NCBI RefSeq assembly: GCF_013410945.1
Contig: NZ_JACCCH010000001.1
Span: forward strand, 1,798,001 to 1,862,000
From: Leifsonia sp. AK011
GTDB taxonomy: Bacteria > Actinomycetota > Actinomycetes > Actinomycetales > Microbacteriaceae
DNA: 64,000 bases
Reading direction: 5' to 3'
Part shown: positions 37,249-47,650 of the stretch, piece by piece
Numbering within the stretch: position 1 is the first letter of the stretch
How the letters are laid out: the number at the start of each line of letters is the position of its first letter
The notes under the pieces: model-generated
What the model was told of the DNA's origin: nothing
Seen by the model: only the letters and a program-made list of their open reading frames with translations
Database searches by the model: none
Made by a program: the position numbers and the translations under genes

Positions 37249-38883
37249 CTAGTGGCTGTCGCCGTGGCCGGCGTCGAGCTCCTTGCGGGTGACGGGCTCG
37301 ATGCGGTCCTCGAAGAACCAGCGCGAGAGCGCCGCGCGCACACGCTGGCGAGCAGTGATACGCCCGCGCGTGTCCGGACGGATCATCAGCGGCTTGTAGT
37401 CCTCGTAGCTCACGAGCTTCCAGCGCTGGTACTCGTCCAGCTGCTCGTGCACCTCGATGTACTCACCGCCCGGCAGTCGAACGATGCGGCCGGACTCGTA
37501 GCCGTGGAGCGCGATCTCGCGGTCCTTCTTCTGGAGTGCGAGGCAGATCCGCTTGGCGACGAAGTAGGCGATGATCGGCCCGAGGATGAGCAGCGCCTGG
37601 CAGACGTGGATGACGCCCTCGATCGTGAGACGGAAGTGCGTCGCAATGAGGTCCGAACTCGCCGCAGCCCACATGACCGCGTAGAACGTCACGCCGGCCG
37701 CACCGATCGCGGTACGGGTAGGCGCGTTGCGCGGACGATCGGCGATGTGGTGCTCGCGCTTGTCGCCGGTGACCCATGCCTCGATGAAGGGGTAGAGCGC
37801 CACGACGACGAGGAAGAGCCCAATGACCACAAGCGGGATCATGATGTACCACGTGAACGTGTACCCGAACAGGACGCTCTCGAGGTGCGGCGGGATGAGA
37901 CGCAGCATTCCGTCGGCGAAGCCGATGTACCAGTCCGGTTGAGTTCCGGCCGACACGGGGGAGGGGTCGTACGGTCCGTAGACCCAAACGGGGTTGATCT
38001 GCACAAGCGAGGCGATCAGCACGATCACGCCGAAGACGATGAAGAAGAATCCACCGGCCTTCGCTGCGAATACCGGCATGATCGGCGCGCCGACGACGTT
38101 GTCGTTGGTGTTGCCGGGCGCGGCGAACTGCGTGTGCTTGTTGACGATGAGGAGCACGAGGTGCACGCCGAGCGCCGCGACGAGGATCGCGGGCAGCAGC
38201 AGGATGTGCAGAACGTAGAGGCGACCCACGATGTCGAAGCCCGGGAACTCTCCGCCGAAGAGCAGGTAGGAGATCCACGTTCCGACGATCGGGATGCCCT
38301 TGACCATTCCATCGATGATGCGGAGACCGTTACCCGAGAGGAGGTCGTCGGGGAGCGAGTATCCCGTGAAGCCCTCAGCCATCGCGAGGATGAAGAGCAG
38401 GAAGCCGACGATCCAGTTGATCTCACGCGGCTTGCGGAACGCACCCGTGAAGAACACACGGAGCATGTGCAGTCCGATGGATGCCACGAACAGAAGCGCA
38501 GCCCAGTGGTGCACCTGGCGCATCAGGAGCCCGCCGCGAATGTCGAACGACAGGTCGAGGGTCGACGCCATGGCGGCCGACATCTCGATTCCCTTGAGCG
38601 GAACCCAGGCGCCCTCGTAGATGACGGGGACCATCGACGCCTGGAAGAAGAACGTCAGGAACGTTCCCGACAGCAGGATGACGACGAAGCTGTAGAGCGC
38701 GACTTCGCCAAGCATGAAGGACCAGTGGTCCGGGAAGATCTTGCGACCGAGCTCCTTGACGAGGCCCGACAGGCTGGTGCGCTCGTCGATGTAGTTCGCT
38801 GCCCAACCGGTGAAGCGGGCACCCGTCGACTTCTCGACAGGAGCCTCCGTTACCGTCTCGGGTGTGGCGGTCGTGGTGGTCAC
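37249..38883 (-). CDS. qcrB: cytochrome bc1 complex cytochrome b subunit
   Basis: Quinol-oxidising cytochrome b of the bcc complex, 544 residues. Four haem-ligating His lie in two helices: VHHWAALLFVASIGLHML and YVLHILLLPAILVAALGVHL. The Qo-site motif is PDWY, the actinobacterial form of PEWY. It has about nine membrane helices and the long C-terminal cytoplasmic extension of about 120 residues typical of actinobacteria. GTG 38883 overlaps the qcrA stop by four bases. Last gene of ctaE-qcrC-qcrA-qcrB. Confidence 0.97.
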   Translation of the reverse strand: MTTTTATPETVTEAPVEKSTGARFTGWAANYIDERTSLSGLVKELGRKIFPDHWSFMLGEVALYSFVVILLSGTFLTFFFQASMVPVIYEGAWVPLKGIEMSAAMASTLDLSFDIRGGLLMRQVHHWAALLFVASIGLHMLRVFFTGAFRKPREINWIVGFLLFILAMAEGFTGYSLPDDLLSGNGLRIIDGMVKGIPIVGTWISYLLFGGEFPGFDIVGRLYVLHILLLPAILVAALGVHLVLLIVNKHTQFAAPGNTNDNVVGAPIMPVFAAKAGGFFFIVFGVIVLIASLVQINPVWVYGPYDPSPVSAGTQPDWYIGFADGMLRLIPPHLESVLFGYTFTWYIMIPLVVIGLFLVVVALYPFIEAWVTGDKREHHIADRPRNAPTRTAIGAAGVTFYAVMWAAASSDLIATHFRLTIEGVIHVCQALLILGPIIAYFVAKRICLALQKKDREIALHGYESGRIVRLPGGEYIEVHEQLDEYQRWKLVSYEDYKPLMIRPDTRGRITARQRVRAALSRWFFEDRIEPVTRKELDAGHGDSH

Positions 38884-39953
38884 AGCTCACGCTCCCAGAA
38901 GCTCGGCCCGACGGGCTCGGTGAAGTCGCTGCGAGCGACCAAGTAGCCCTCATCGTCCACGGTGATGGGCAGCTGGGGCAGTGCCCGGCTTGCCGGCCCG
39001 AAGATGACCTTGGCCTCGTCCTTGATGTCGAACTGCGACTGGTGGCACGGGCAGAGCAGGTGATGGGTCTGCTGCTCGTACAGTGCCACGGGGCATCCGA
39101 CGTGGGTGCAGATCTTGGAGTACGCAACGATGCCGTCGTAGTTCCAGTCCTCACGACCGGGGGAGACGTTGAGGTCCTCCGGCTTGAGACGCATGAGGAG
39201 AACTGCAGCCTTTGCCTTCTCCTCGAGTCGGTGGCTGGACTCGTTCAGACCCTCGGGGATGACGTGGAAGGCCGAGCCGAGAGTGACGTCGGATGCACGG
39301 ATCGGAGTGCCGAACGGATCGCGCGTCAGGCGCGTTCCCTTCGCCCACATCGTGTGCTTGAGCAGCGGAACCGGGTCCTCGGCCGGAGCGAGGTCGCGGA
39401 ACAGCACGACTGCGGGCAGCGGGCTGACGACAAGCGCGCCGATGAGCGAGTTACGGATCAGCTTGCGACGGGTGAAACCGGATTCCTTGTTGCCGAGCGC
39501 GAAGACCTCGACGGCCTTGGCGCGGGTCTCATCGCTGCCGCGAGTTCCGTGGCGCTGTTCGACGAGGTCGTGGCCGTCCATGAGCGCCTTCGCCCAGTGG
39601 ACCGCGCCGAGACCGATGCCGAGAAGAGCGAGAGTGATGCCGAGCCCGAGGAACAGGTTGTTGAGACGTACCGTGCCCAGGTTGCCCTCGGTGATCGGGA
39701 AGGCGATGTACGCGGCGATCGCGAGGACGCTGCCGACGATGGAGACGATGAACAGGGCGCCCACACGACGCTCCTGCTGCTTCTCGACCTTGGGGTCGAG
39801 ATCCGTGACACGCGGTCGCTCGGGCGGAAAGCCGGGGTTCTCGACCCTGTCAGCAATCACGACACCGGTACCGGGGGACGGCTCTACTCCACCGTGCTTC
39901 TCGACCGCCGAGCCCGCAGCTTCGCTGCTGTCTCCGCCGTGGTCCTTCGACAT
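38880..39953 (-). CDS. qcrA: Rieske iron-sulfur subunit of the bc1 complex
   Basis: QcrA, 357 residues, passes electrons from quinol to the cytochromes. It has the actinobacterial form with three membrane helices (about 64-86, 100-118 and 168-186) before the Rieske domain. The 2Fe-2S ligands are Cys282 and His284 in CTHVGC and Cys301 and His304 in CPCHQSQFD; Cys287 and Cys303 form the supporting disulfide. The ATG at 39953 follows an AAGGGATAAG ribosome site. It overlaps qcrB by four bases. Confidence 0.97.
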   Translation of the reverse strand: MSKDHGGDSSEAAGSAVEKHGGVEPSPGTGVVIADRVENPGFPPERPRVTDLDPKVEKQQERRVGALFIVSIVGSVLAIAAYIAFPITEGNLGTVRLNNLFLGLGITLALLGIGLGAVHWAKALMDGHDLVEQRHGTRGSDETRAKAVEVFALGNKESGFTRRKLIRNSLIGALVVSPLPAVVLFRDLAPAEDPVPLLKHTMWAKGTRLTRDPFGTPIRASDVTLGSAFHVIPEGLNESSHRLEEKAKAAVLLMRLKPEDLNVSPGREDWNYDGIVAYSKICTHVGCPVALYEQQTHHLLCPCHQSQFDIKDEAKVIFGPASRALPQLPITVDDEGYLVARSDFTEPVGPSFWEREL

Positions 39954-39983
39954 TCTTATCCCTTCAACCGTCTGTGACGCGTA

Positions 39984-40793
39984 CTAGTTGGACTTGGCGG
40001 TGAGCCACACGGTGATCGCGACGATCGCGCCGAGTCCGAAGATCCAGATGAACAGGCCCTCGGACACTGGTCCGATGTTGCCGAGTCCGAAGCCACCGGG
40101 CTCGGGGTTGTCCTCGAGGAACTTCAAGTACGTGATGATGTCCGCCTTGTTCTCAGGCGAAATGTTGTGGTCGTTGAAGACGGGCATGTTCTGCGGACCC
40201 GTGATCATGGCCTCATAGACGTAGGCGGCTTCCACTCCGACGAGCGGGGGAGCGTACTTGCCCTCGGTCAGCGCGCCACCGGCACCGGCGACGTTGTGAC
40301 ACATGGCGCAGTTGATGCGGAAGAGCTCGGCACCGACCGCCGCATCGCCGTCACCCTGAAGGAGGCTCTCGTCGGGAATGGCCGGGCCGGGAGCGCGGGA
40401 GGCGACGTACGCCGCGAGGGCTGCCGTCTGCTCTGCCGTGAACTGGGGTGGCTTGACCTCGGCCTGGGGTCCGGTGGCAGCCATCGGCATGCGGCCCGTT
40501 CCGACCTGGAAGTCCACTGCTGCCGCTCCCACGCCGATCAGACTCGGGGCCTGGGACGTTCCCTGGAGCGCCATTCCGTGGCAGGTGGCGCAGTTCGCGG
40601 CGAACAGCTTGCCGCCCTCTTCGATGAGTGCAGCCTGGGATGCCTCGGTCTCCGCGGTCGCGCTGGAAGTGGCCAACGCGTACACGCCTCCGGTCGCGAT
40701 GAGACCGACGAGCAGGAGTGCGACGCTCGCGAGAGGGTGTCGACGTCCGGTTGCTTTCTTCTTCGCCATGGTGCTGTGGGTTCCGATTCTCAT
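39984..40793 (-). CDS. qcrC: dihaem cytochrome c subunit of the bc1 complex
   Basis: QcrC, 269 residues, the fused dihaem cytochrome c that replaces a soluble cytochrome c in actinobacteria. A signal-anchor (about 21-42) precedes two cytochrome c domains with haem motifs CATCH (68-72) and CAMCH (162-166), and a C-terminal membrane helix (about 245-265) anchors it. The ATG at 40793 overlaps the ctaE stop (ATGA), implying coupling; the ATG at 40769 ([10 protein letters not shown]) is an alternative start. Confidence 0.95.
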   Translation of the reverse strand: MRIGTHSTMAKKKATGRRHPLASVALLLVGLIATGGVYALATSSATAETEASQAALIEEGGKLFAANCATCHGMALQGTSQAPSLIGVGAAAVDFQVGTGRMPMAATGPQAEVKPPQFTAEQTAALAAYVASRAPGPAIPDESLLQGDGDAAVGAELFRINCAMCHNVAGAGGALTEGKYAPPLVGVEAAYVYEAMITGPQNMPVFNDHNISPENKADIITYLKFLEDNPEPGGFGLGNIGPVSEGLFIWIFGLGAIVAITVWLTAKSN

Positions 40794-41425
40794 TTGAGGA
40801 CGTAGATGATCAGGAACAGGCCGATCCAGACGACATCAACGAAGTGCCAGTAGTACGAGACGACGACGGCCGTCGTCGCCTCCTTGTGCCCGAAGGCCTT
40901 GACCGCGAAGGCTCGACCGATCACGAGCAGGAAGGCGATGAGTCCTCCCGTCACGTGGAGACCGTGGAATCCGGTCGTGATGTAGAAGGCCGACCCGTAG
41001 GAGTCGCTCGACAGGCTCACGTGTTCGCTCACGAGAAGTGCGTACTCGTAGATCTGGCCGACCACGAAGGTGGCGCCCATCGCGTAGGTCAGGAAGAACC
41101 ACTCGACCATTCCCCACTTACGGAAGTTGAAGAGGCCGCCCGTGCGGTGGGGCTGAAGACGCTCGGCCGCGAAAACACCGGCCTGGGCAGTGAACGACGA
41201 GAGCACGAGGATCGTGGTGTTGATCGCCGCAAACGTGACGTTGAGCTTGGCCGTCTGCTCCTCCCACAGTCCGGGGGAGGTCGCCTTGAGCGTGAAGTAG
41301 ATCGCGAACAGGCCAGCGAAGAACATGACCTCGCTGCCCAGCCACACGATCGTTCCTACGGCAACGACGTTGGGGCGCTGGACGGCTGGGGCCCCGACCG
41401 TGCGGGGTAGTGAGGCTGTAGTCAC
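40790..41425 (-). CDS. ctaE: cytochrome c oxidase subunit III
   Basis: Subunit III of the aa3 oxidase, 211 residues with five transmembrane helices ([19 protein letters not shown] near the start; [29 protein letters not shown] at the end). The frame is open for 270 codons further upstream, but that part is antisense to trpD and not coding. GTG 41425 fits the family start and is exactly six bases downstream of a CATAAT -10 element. First gene of the ctaE-qcrCAB operon, divergent from trpD as in mycobacteria. Confidence 0.94.
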   Translation of the reverse strand: MTTASLPRTVGAPAVQRPNVVAVGTIVWLGSEVMFFAGLFAIYFTLKATSPGLWEEQTAKLNVTFAAINTTILVLSSFTAQAGVFAAERLQPHRTGGLFNFRKWGMVEWFFLTYAMGATFVVGQIYEYALLVSEHVSLSSDSYGSAFYITTGFHGLHVTGGLIAFLLVIGRAFAVKAFGHKEATTAVVVSYYWHFVDVVWIGLFLIIYVLK

Positions 41426-41431
41426 CCTCCC

Positions 41432-41437
41432 ATTATG
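41432..41437 (-). promoter_or_regulatory. -10 element of the ctaE-qcrCAB operon
   Basis: CATAAT on the minus strand, separated from the ctaE GTG by just GGGAGG. The six-base spacing predicts initiation at the GTG, which would leave the purine run outside the mRNA. Otherwise GGGAGG abuts the start too closely to work as a ribosome site. Confidence 0.5.
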
Positions 41438-41491
41438 GTCGATTTCCGTCGGCGGTTTTGTCATTGGGGCTGCCAGTCGTGCCAGCCTCGT

Positions 41492-41497
41492 TAGGAT
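41492..41497 (+). promoter_or_regulatory. candidate -10 element of leaderless trpD mRNA
   Basis: TAGGAT ends six bases before the trpD ATG; no ribosome site is present. Together with the ctaE element it makes a compact divergent promoter region of 78 bases. Confidence 0.5.
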
Positions 41498-41503
41498 TTC
41501 GGC

Positions 41504-42559
41504 ATGGCGAACCAGAGAACGTGGCCCAGCATCCTTTCTGCACTGGTCGAGGGCAGGGACATGTCGATCGGTGACGCGGAGTGGGCCATGCAGTCCGTGA
41601 TGGCGGGGGAGGCGACGCCCGCCCAGCTGGCCGGTCTGCTGGTGGCGCTGCGGGTCAAGGGTGAGACGGTCGACGAGATCGTGGGATTCCGGGATGCAGT
41701 ACTTGCGAACGCCCTCCCGCTGGCCGTCACGCCCGACGTCCTCGACATCGTCGGCACCGGGGGAGACCCGTTCGGTGCCGTCCTCAACATCTCGTCGATA
41801 GCGTCGGTGATCGCTGCGGCGGCCGGTGTTCCGGTGGTCAAACACGGTAACCGCGGGGCGAGTTCGGCGTCCGGAGCATCCGATGTCCTGTCCGCACTCG
41901 GCCTCAACCTCGACATCGGTCCAGAACGTGCGGCCGAGATTCTTGACGAGGTGGGCATCACGTTCGCCTTCGCGGCATCTTTCCACCCCGGATTCCGCCA
42001 CGCGGGCCCTGTCCGCAAGGAACTGGGCATTCCGACGCTCTTCAACATCCTCGGGCCATTGTGCAATCCCGCGCGACCCAACGCCTCTGCTGTGGGAGTC
42101 GCGAGCCTCGAGCGGGTTCCCCTCATGGTCGGTGTGTTCCAGACGCGTGGCGCCACAGCACTCGTCTACCGGGGCGATGACGGCATCGACAAGCTCACGA
42201 CGACCGGACACAGCCACATCTGGGAGGTCAGCCGCGGGTTCGTCGCGGAGCATGACCTCGACCCTGCCGAGCTAGGGATTCCGAGGGCCCCGATCGAGGC
42301 CATCCTCGGCGGCCAGCCCGAGCACAATGCGGCCATTGCACGCACGATGCTGGCGGGGGAGCCTGGCCACGTGCGCGACATCGTGCTGCTGAACGCTGCC
42401 GCGGGCCTCGTGTCGTGGGAGCTCTCTCGCGACCCGGAGCTCATCACCGAACCGATCGTCGACCGGCTCAAGGGCCAGTTCGAGCGCGCGGCATCCGTCG
42501 TCGACTCAGGGGCCGCCCTCGCGAAGCTTGACGAGTGGGTCGCGGCGACTCAGCGATAG
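41504..42559 (+). CDS. trpD: anthranilate phosphoribosyltransferase
   Basis: TrpD joins anthranilate to PRPP in tryptophan synthesis. The 351 residues show the PRPP site [55 protein letters not shown] and [15 protein letters not shown], all family signatures. It is away from other trp genes but beside ctaE, the same neighbour as in Mycobacterium, so this is an old arrangement. It converges on glpK with nine bases between stop codons. Confidence 0.96.
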   Translation: MANQRTWPSILSALVEGRDMSIGDAEWAMQSVMAGEATPAQLAGLLVALRVKGETVDEIVGFRDAVLANALPLAVTPDVLDIVGTGGDPFGAVLNISSIASVIAAAAGVPVVKHGNRGASSASGASDVLSALGLNLDIGPERAAEILDEVGITFAFAASFHPGFRHAGPVRKELGIPTLFNILGPLCNPARPNASAVGVASLERVPLMVGVFQTRGATALVYRGDDGIDKLTTTGHSHIWEVSRGFVAEHDLDPAELGIPRAPIEAILGGQPEHNAAIARTMLAGEPGHVRDIVLLNAAAGLVSWELSRDPELITEPIVDRLKGQFERAASVVDSGAALAKLDEWVAATQR

Positions 42560-42568
42560 CGACGGGGT

Positions 42569-44065
42569 TCACACCCAGTCGAGTGACTTGGTGATCGCCT
42601 TACTCCACTGGGCCGTGCGCTGCTGGCGTTCCGCATCCGGCATGTCCGGCAGCCAGCGCGACCCCTCCTTCCAGTTGTCACGGAGTTCCTGGAGCCCCTC
42701 CCAGTATCCGACCGAAAGTCCCGCCGCGTAGGCGGCGCCGAGGGCGGTGGTCTCCGCGACGACCGGTCGGACGACGGGGATGTCGAGGATGTCCGACTGG
42801 AACTGCATCAGGTACTCGTTGGCGACCATCCCGCCGTCCACCCTCAGCTCCGTGAGGGGCATGCCAAGGTCGGCGGCGGCCGCCAGGAGCACATCCCGGG
42901 TCTGGAACGCCGTGGCCTCGAGCGCGGCTCGGGCGATGTGGCCTTTGTTGGCAAAACGAGTGAGTCCGAGGATCGCGCCCCGGGCATCCGGTCGCCAGTG
43001 GGGAGCGAACAGCCCCGAGAACGCCGGGACGAAGTACACGCCGCCGTTGTCGTCGACCGATGCGGCGAGCGCCTCGATGTCGGACGCCTTCTCCAGGATG
43101 CCGAGGTTGTCGCGGAGCCACTGGACGAGCGATCCCGTGACGGCGATCGACCCCTCGAGGGCGTATCGAGTCTCCTCGCCCTCGAGGCGATAGGCGACGG
43201 TGGAGAGGAGCCCGTTCGACGAACGCACGATGTCGGTTCCCGTGTTGACGATCAGGAAGTTGCCCGTGCCGTAGGTGTTTTTCGACTCGCCGGCGTCGAA
43301 CGCCGTCTGCCCGAACGTCGCGGCCTGCTGATCGCCGAGTATGCCCGTGACCGGCACTTCTCTGAGGAGCGACGAGTCCTCGGCGACCCCGAACGCGTCG
43401 GAGGAACTCCGGATGCTCGGCAGCATCGACATCGGAATCCCGAACTCCGCCGTGATCTCCTCGTCCCACTGGCAGGTGGCGAGGTCCATGAGCATCGTGC
43501 GGCTGGCGTTCGTGACATCCGTCGCGTGCTCGCCGCCACGGGTGCCGCCCGTGAGGTTCCAGAGGACCCAACTGTCCGTCGTGCCGAAGAGCAGATCGCC
43601 GGCCTCGGCCTTCGCGCGAGCGCCCTCGACGTTGTCGAGGATCCACACGATCTTCGTTGCGGAGAAGTAGGTGGCGAGGGGGAGCCCCACTCGCTCGCGG
43701 AACCGGTCGAGGTCACCGTCAGCGATGCGATCGACGATGTCCTGCGTGCGGGTGTCCTGCCAGACGATGGCATTGTAGACGGGCCTTCCGGTGGTCCTGT
43801 CCCACACCACCGCGGTCTCTCGTTGGTTCGTGATACCAATGGCCGCGATATCGTGACGCGTGATGTCGGCCTTGGACAGTGCTGTCCCGATCACCTCGCG
43901 CGTGTTGTTCCAGATCTCCGCGGGATCGTGCTCGACCCAACCCGCCCACGGGAACAGCTGCCGGTGCTCGAGCTGTCCGACGGAGACCACCGTTCCGCCG
44001 TGATCGAAGACGATGGCCCGCGTGCTCGTCGTTCCCTGGTCGATCGCGAGAACGTAGCCGCTCAT
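42569..44065 (-). CDS. glpK: glycerol kinase
   Basis: FGGY-family kinase that phosphorylates glycerol to sn-glycerol 3-phosphate; 498 residues. Motifs include [18 protein letters not shown] (phosphate loop), [11 protein letters not shown] with glycerol contacts, [13 protein letters not shown], and in the C-terminal half [15 protein letters not shown] and [26 protein letters not shown] site precedes ATG 44065. No glycerol facilitator or dehydrogenase gene is next to it; the glycerophosphodiesterase at 53.6 kb could supply substrate, which is only a suggestion. Confidence 0.96.
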   Translation of the reverse strand: MSGYVLAIDQGTTSTRAIVFDHGGTVVSVGQLEHRQLFPWAGWVEHDPAEIWNNTREVIGTALSKADITRHDIAAIGITNQRETAVVWDRTTGRPVYNAIVWQDTRTQDIVDRIADGDLDRFRERVGLPLATYFSATKIVWILDNVEGARAKAEAGDLLFGTTDSWVLWNLTGGTRGGEHATDVTNASRTMLMDLATCQWDEEITAEFGIPMSMLPSIRSSSDAFGVAEDSSLLREVPVTGILGDQQAATFGQTAFDAGESKNTYGTGNFLIVNTGTDIVRSSNGLLSTVAYRLEGEETRYALEGSIAVTGSLVQWLRDNLGILEKASDIEALAASVDDNGGVYFVPAFSGLFAPHWRPDARGAILGLTRFANKGHIARAALEATAFQTRDVLLAAAADLGMPLTELRVDGGMVANEYLMQFQSDILDIPVVRPVVAETTALGAAYAAGLSVGYWEGLQELRDNWKEGSRWLPDMPDAERQQRTAQWSKAITKSLDWV

Positions 44066-44111
44066 ACGCACTCCTTCGTGGGGCATGGCACCGTCGTGAT
44101 GCTCATCGACA

Positions 44112-44495
44112 CTATCGGGACTCCGTCACAACTCCGTCGAGGTAGAACCACGCGCCATCCTCCCGACGGAATCGACTGCGCTCGTGGAGTGACCCCGCCC
44201 CCTCGGGCGACCGGAACCAAGCGGTGAAGGTCACAGTGCCCTCGGTGTCGAAGGGGCCACCCGCGGTGCGCCGCTCAATGTCGAGCCGATACCAGCGCAC
44301 GTCGCCATCCGTCTCCAGCTCCGCAGGCCGCGTCGAGGGATGCCACGTGCGGAGCAGGTAGCCCGCGTCGCCCACGGCGAACGCACTGAAGCGGGAGCGC
44401 ATCAGCCGCTCGGCGGTGGGGGCCGAGGCGGCGCCGGCGTGGAGCGGGCCGCAGCATTCGTCGTAGGGGAGCCCGGAGCCGCAGGGACAACGCAT
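44112..44495 (-). CDS. YchJ/UPF0225-family protein with SEC-C zinc motif
   Basis: A 127-residue protein: an N-terminal SEC-C type zinc-binding motif [14 protein letters not shown] (residues 3-16) followed by a YchJ-like (NTF2-fold) domain with [20 protein letters not shown] and VTFTAWF. Function unknown. TAGGGT lies six bases before ATG 44495 without a ribosome site, so a leaderless transcript is likely. Divergent from argG, 56 bases apart. Confidence 0.85.
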   Translation of the reverse strand: MRCPCGSGLPYDECCGPLHAGAASAPTAERLMRSRFSAFAVGDAGYLLRTWHPSTRPAELETDGDVRWYRLDIERRTAGGPFDTEGTVTFTAWFRSPEGAGSLHERSRFRREDGAWFYLDGVVTESR

Positions 44496-44500
44496 CCTGA

Positions 44501-45994
<1,494 letters not shown>

Positions 45995-46034
45995 CGTTCA
46001 ACTCCCGCGCTAAGACTCGTGCGGCGGCTGGGCC

Positions 46035-46610
46035 TCAGGACAGCGTGCGAACGAAGGTCACCACAGGCTCCTCGGCGCTTCCGGAGACTATGCAGAGTGA
46101 GATGACCTGGGCGACAGGGGACGATCCAGTGACCCACTCGACGTTGACGGTCGCGACGGAGGCCCAGTCTGACTCGGGCACCGATTCCCGCGTGTAGGCG
46201 TCCACACCGGGCCGAACACTCTCGGACGAATACTCCGAGGCCTGTGGCTCGACCTCGAACCCGGTGATGTCGGGCGTGGCGTCAACACAGAGCTGATACA
46301 CGGCGCGTGCGTCGTAGCCATTGACCGTCTCGTTCTCCGTGACCGGGGGAGTTGAGGGAGTCGGCGACGACGTGGGAGGAGCTGACGATCCAGAAGGTGA
46401 GGGTGCCAGCGGAGGTGTGCCAGCTGGGGGAGACGGCCAGAACGAGCCCGTCGAAGCAGCGAAGCCGATGAGTGCGACAATTCCGACACCCGCAAGCGCT
46501 GGCACGACCTGCCGGAGAGCGGATGCACTCCGCTGTCGAGTCTTAACGTGACCGACGATCATCCGCCGCATGGCCGCTGAGAGCTCTGGGTTGAGATCCT
46601 GTCTAGTCAT
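46035..46610 (-). CDS. membrane protein, putative anti-sigma or sensor partner
   Basis: A 191-residue protein not matching a family I recognise. It has a cytoplasmic N-terminus (about 1-33), one membrane helix (about 36-56), a Pro/Ser/Thr-rich extracytoplasmic linker (about 58-93) and an outer domain of about 95 residues with two Cys. It overlaps the ECF sigma factor gene by four bases (ATGA), so it is very probably its regulator, but it lacks the HxxxCxxC zinc motif of ZAS-type anti-sigma factors. Role inferred from position and topology. Confidence 0.6.
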   Translation of the reverse strand: MTRQDLNPELSAAMRRMIVGHVKTRQRSASALRQVVPALAGVGIVALIGFAASTGSFWPSPPAGTPPLAPSPSGSSAPPTSSPTPSTPPVTENETVNGYDARAVYQLCVDATPDITGFEVEPQASEYSSESVRPGVDAYTRESVPESDWASVATVNVEWVTGSSPVAQVISLCIVSGSAEEPVVTFVRTLS

Positions 46611-47203
46611 CGAGAACCTCCGTTGTGTGCGGTTTCGTTGTTGAGGGCCGTGAGCACGTCGGCCGCGAGCCGCTGTTTCGCGCGAGACAGCCGAGATTTG
46701 ACGGTCCCGGGCGGCACCGCGAGCACTGCCGCTGCATCGGCTGTCGACAGTTGCTGGATGACGCAGAGCGTGATGATGTCCTGATCGCGTTTCGACAGCC
46801 GCGCGAGAGCGTCATGCACTCGCGCAGCCATCGACTGAGAATCGAGCCGACGTGCCACGTCGTCGGCTGGATCTGGACTCTCCTCGAACTCCCGCATCTG
46901 CTCGAGGAGGGCTCGATACCGGCGGCGGGAGCGCTCGAGGTTCCTGGCGAGGTAATTCGCCGTGACGAGGAGCCAGCCGATAACCGAACCGTCCACCACC
47001 CGCACGGATTCGCGCCGCCTCCACGCTTCGAGGAACGTCGCCGCGGTGACATCCTCAGCGTCGTGGATCGTGGGCGACATCCGCTGTGCCTGATGGAAGA
47101 CGCGATTGCGGTGCAGGTCGAAGATTGCGCCGAATGCTGCCGGATCGCCTCCTCGAGCCGCATCCCATCTCGCGGACTCATCGTCGGGTGTAGTGATGCT
47201 CAC
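46607..47203 (-). CDS. ECF-family RNA polymerase sigma factor
   Basis: A 198-residue sigma factor with region 2 (about 20-85: FGAIFDLHRNRVFHQAQRM, then DAEDVTAATFLEAWRRR) and region 4 (about 135-185: LSKRDQDIITLCVIQQLS, then PPGTVKSRLSRAKQRL). There is no region 1 or 3, as in ECF sigmas. GTG 47203 is chosen because it starts the conserved part; no ribosome site is seen and the promoter spacing suggests a leaderless transcript. It is cotranscribed with the membrane partner and diverges from padR. The regulon is unknown. Confidence 0.9.
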   Translation of the reverse strand: MSITTPDDESARWDAARGGDPAAFGAIFDLHRNRVFHQAQRMSPTIHDAEDVTAATFLEAWRRRESVRVVDGSVIGWLLVTANYLARNLERSRRRYRALLEQMREFEESPDPADDVARRLDSQSMAARVHDALARLSKRDQDIITLCVIQQLSTADAAAVLAVPPGTVKSRLSRAKQRLAADVLTALNNETAHNGGSR

Positions 47204-47232
47204 GTTAAGAGAATGTCGCGACTCGTCGATCG

Positions 47233-47238
47233 GTTCCC
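47233..47238 (-). promoter_or_regulatory. candidate ECF-type -35 element (autoregulation)
   Basis: GGGAAC on the minus strand, the usual -35 hexamer of many ECF promoters. Its last base is 30 positions from the GTG at 47203, so if transcription starts at the GTG the hexamer falls exactly at -35 to -30. This suggests the sigma factor drives its own gene. Confidence 0.5.
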
Positions 47239-47275
47239 TTTCCCTCGTGACCACGCATGCAGTGCCAAGCCTCTA

Positions 47276-47304
47276 TTGCGCTACTGTGCTGCGCTATGTA
47301 ATGT
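47276..47304 (+). promoter_or_regulatory. padR promoter
   Basis: TTGCGC at 47276-47281 and TAATGT at 47299-47304 with a 17-bp spacer, seven bases before the padR ATG. This is the best -35/-10 pair seen in the window and predicts a leaderless or near-leaderless mRNA. Confidence 0.65.
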
Positions 47305-47311
47305 GTCCGGC

Positions 47312-47650
47312 ATGGTAACTCCGGATGCGTCGAAGTACGAGCAGGATCTCCGCAAGGGTGTTCTGGTTCTCGCGGTTCTGTCGCAGCTGCGGTCGAGCCA
47401 ATACGGATACTCGCTCCGGCAGGCGCTCTCAGAGCAGGGGATGCCCATCGAAGAGGGCACGCTCTATCCCTTGCTGCGACGGCTCGAGTCGCAGGGGCTG
47501 CTCGAATCCGAGTGGCGGGTTGATGGGGGGCCGCCGCGACGCTATTACCGACTCAGCCCGGGCGGGACCGAACTCTTCCGATCGCTCACCACCTCGTGGG
47601 ACTCCCTCGCTGCCGTGATGACGCAGCTCGTGAAAGGAACGAACGAATGA
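47312..47650 (+). CDS. PadR-family transcriptional regulator
   Basis: A 112-residue winged-helix repressor: VLVLAVLSQLRSSQYGYSLR, EGTLYPLLRRLESQGLLESE and GPPRRYYRLSPGG are the classic PadR motifs. It overlaps the HAAS-domain membrane protein by four bases (ATGA), a pairing in which the membrane protein is thought to sense the signal and control the PadR partner. The ECF sigma factor gene points the other way from the same intergenic region. Confidence 0.93.
   Translation: MVTPDASKYEQDLRKGVLVLAVLSQLRSSQYGYSLRQALSEQGMPIEEGTLYPLLRRLESQGLLESEWRVDGGPPRRYYRLSPGGTELFRSLTTSWDSLAAVMTQLVKGTNE

Noticed and set aside
37222-38946. 574-codon open frame antisense to qcrB
   Set aside because: Shadow of the certain qcrB gene; no domain and extreme Asp/Glu/Val/Arg composition.
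41426-42253. Upstream extension of the ctaE frame
   Set aside because: It runs antisense to trpD, and a -10 element and the family N-terminus fix ctaE at 41425.
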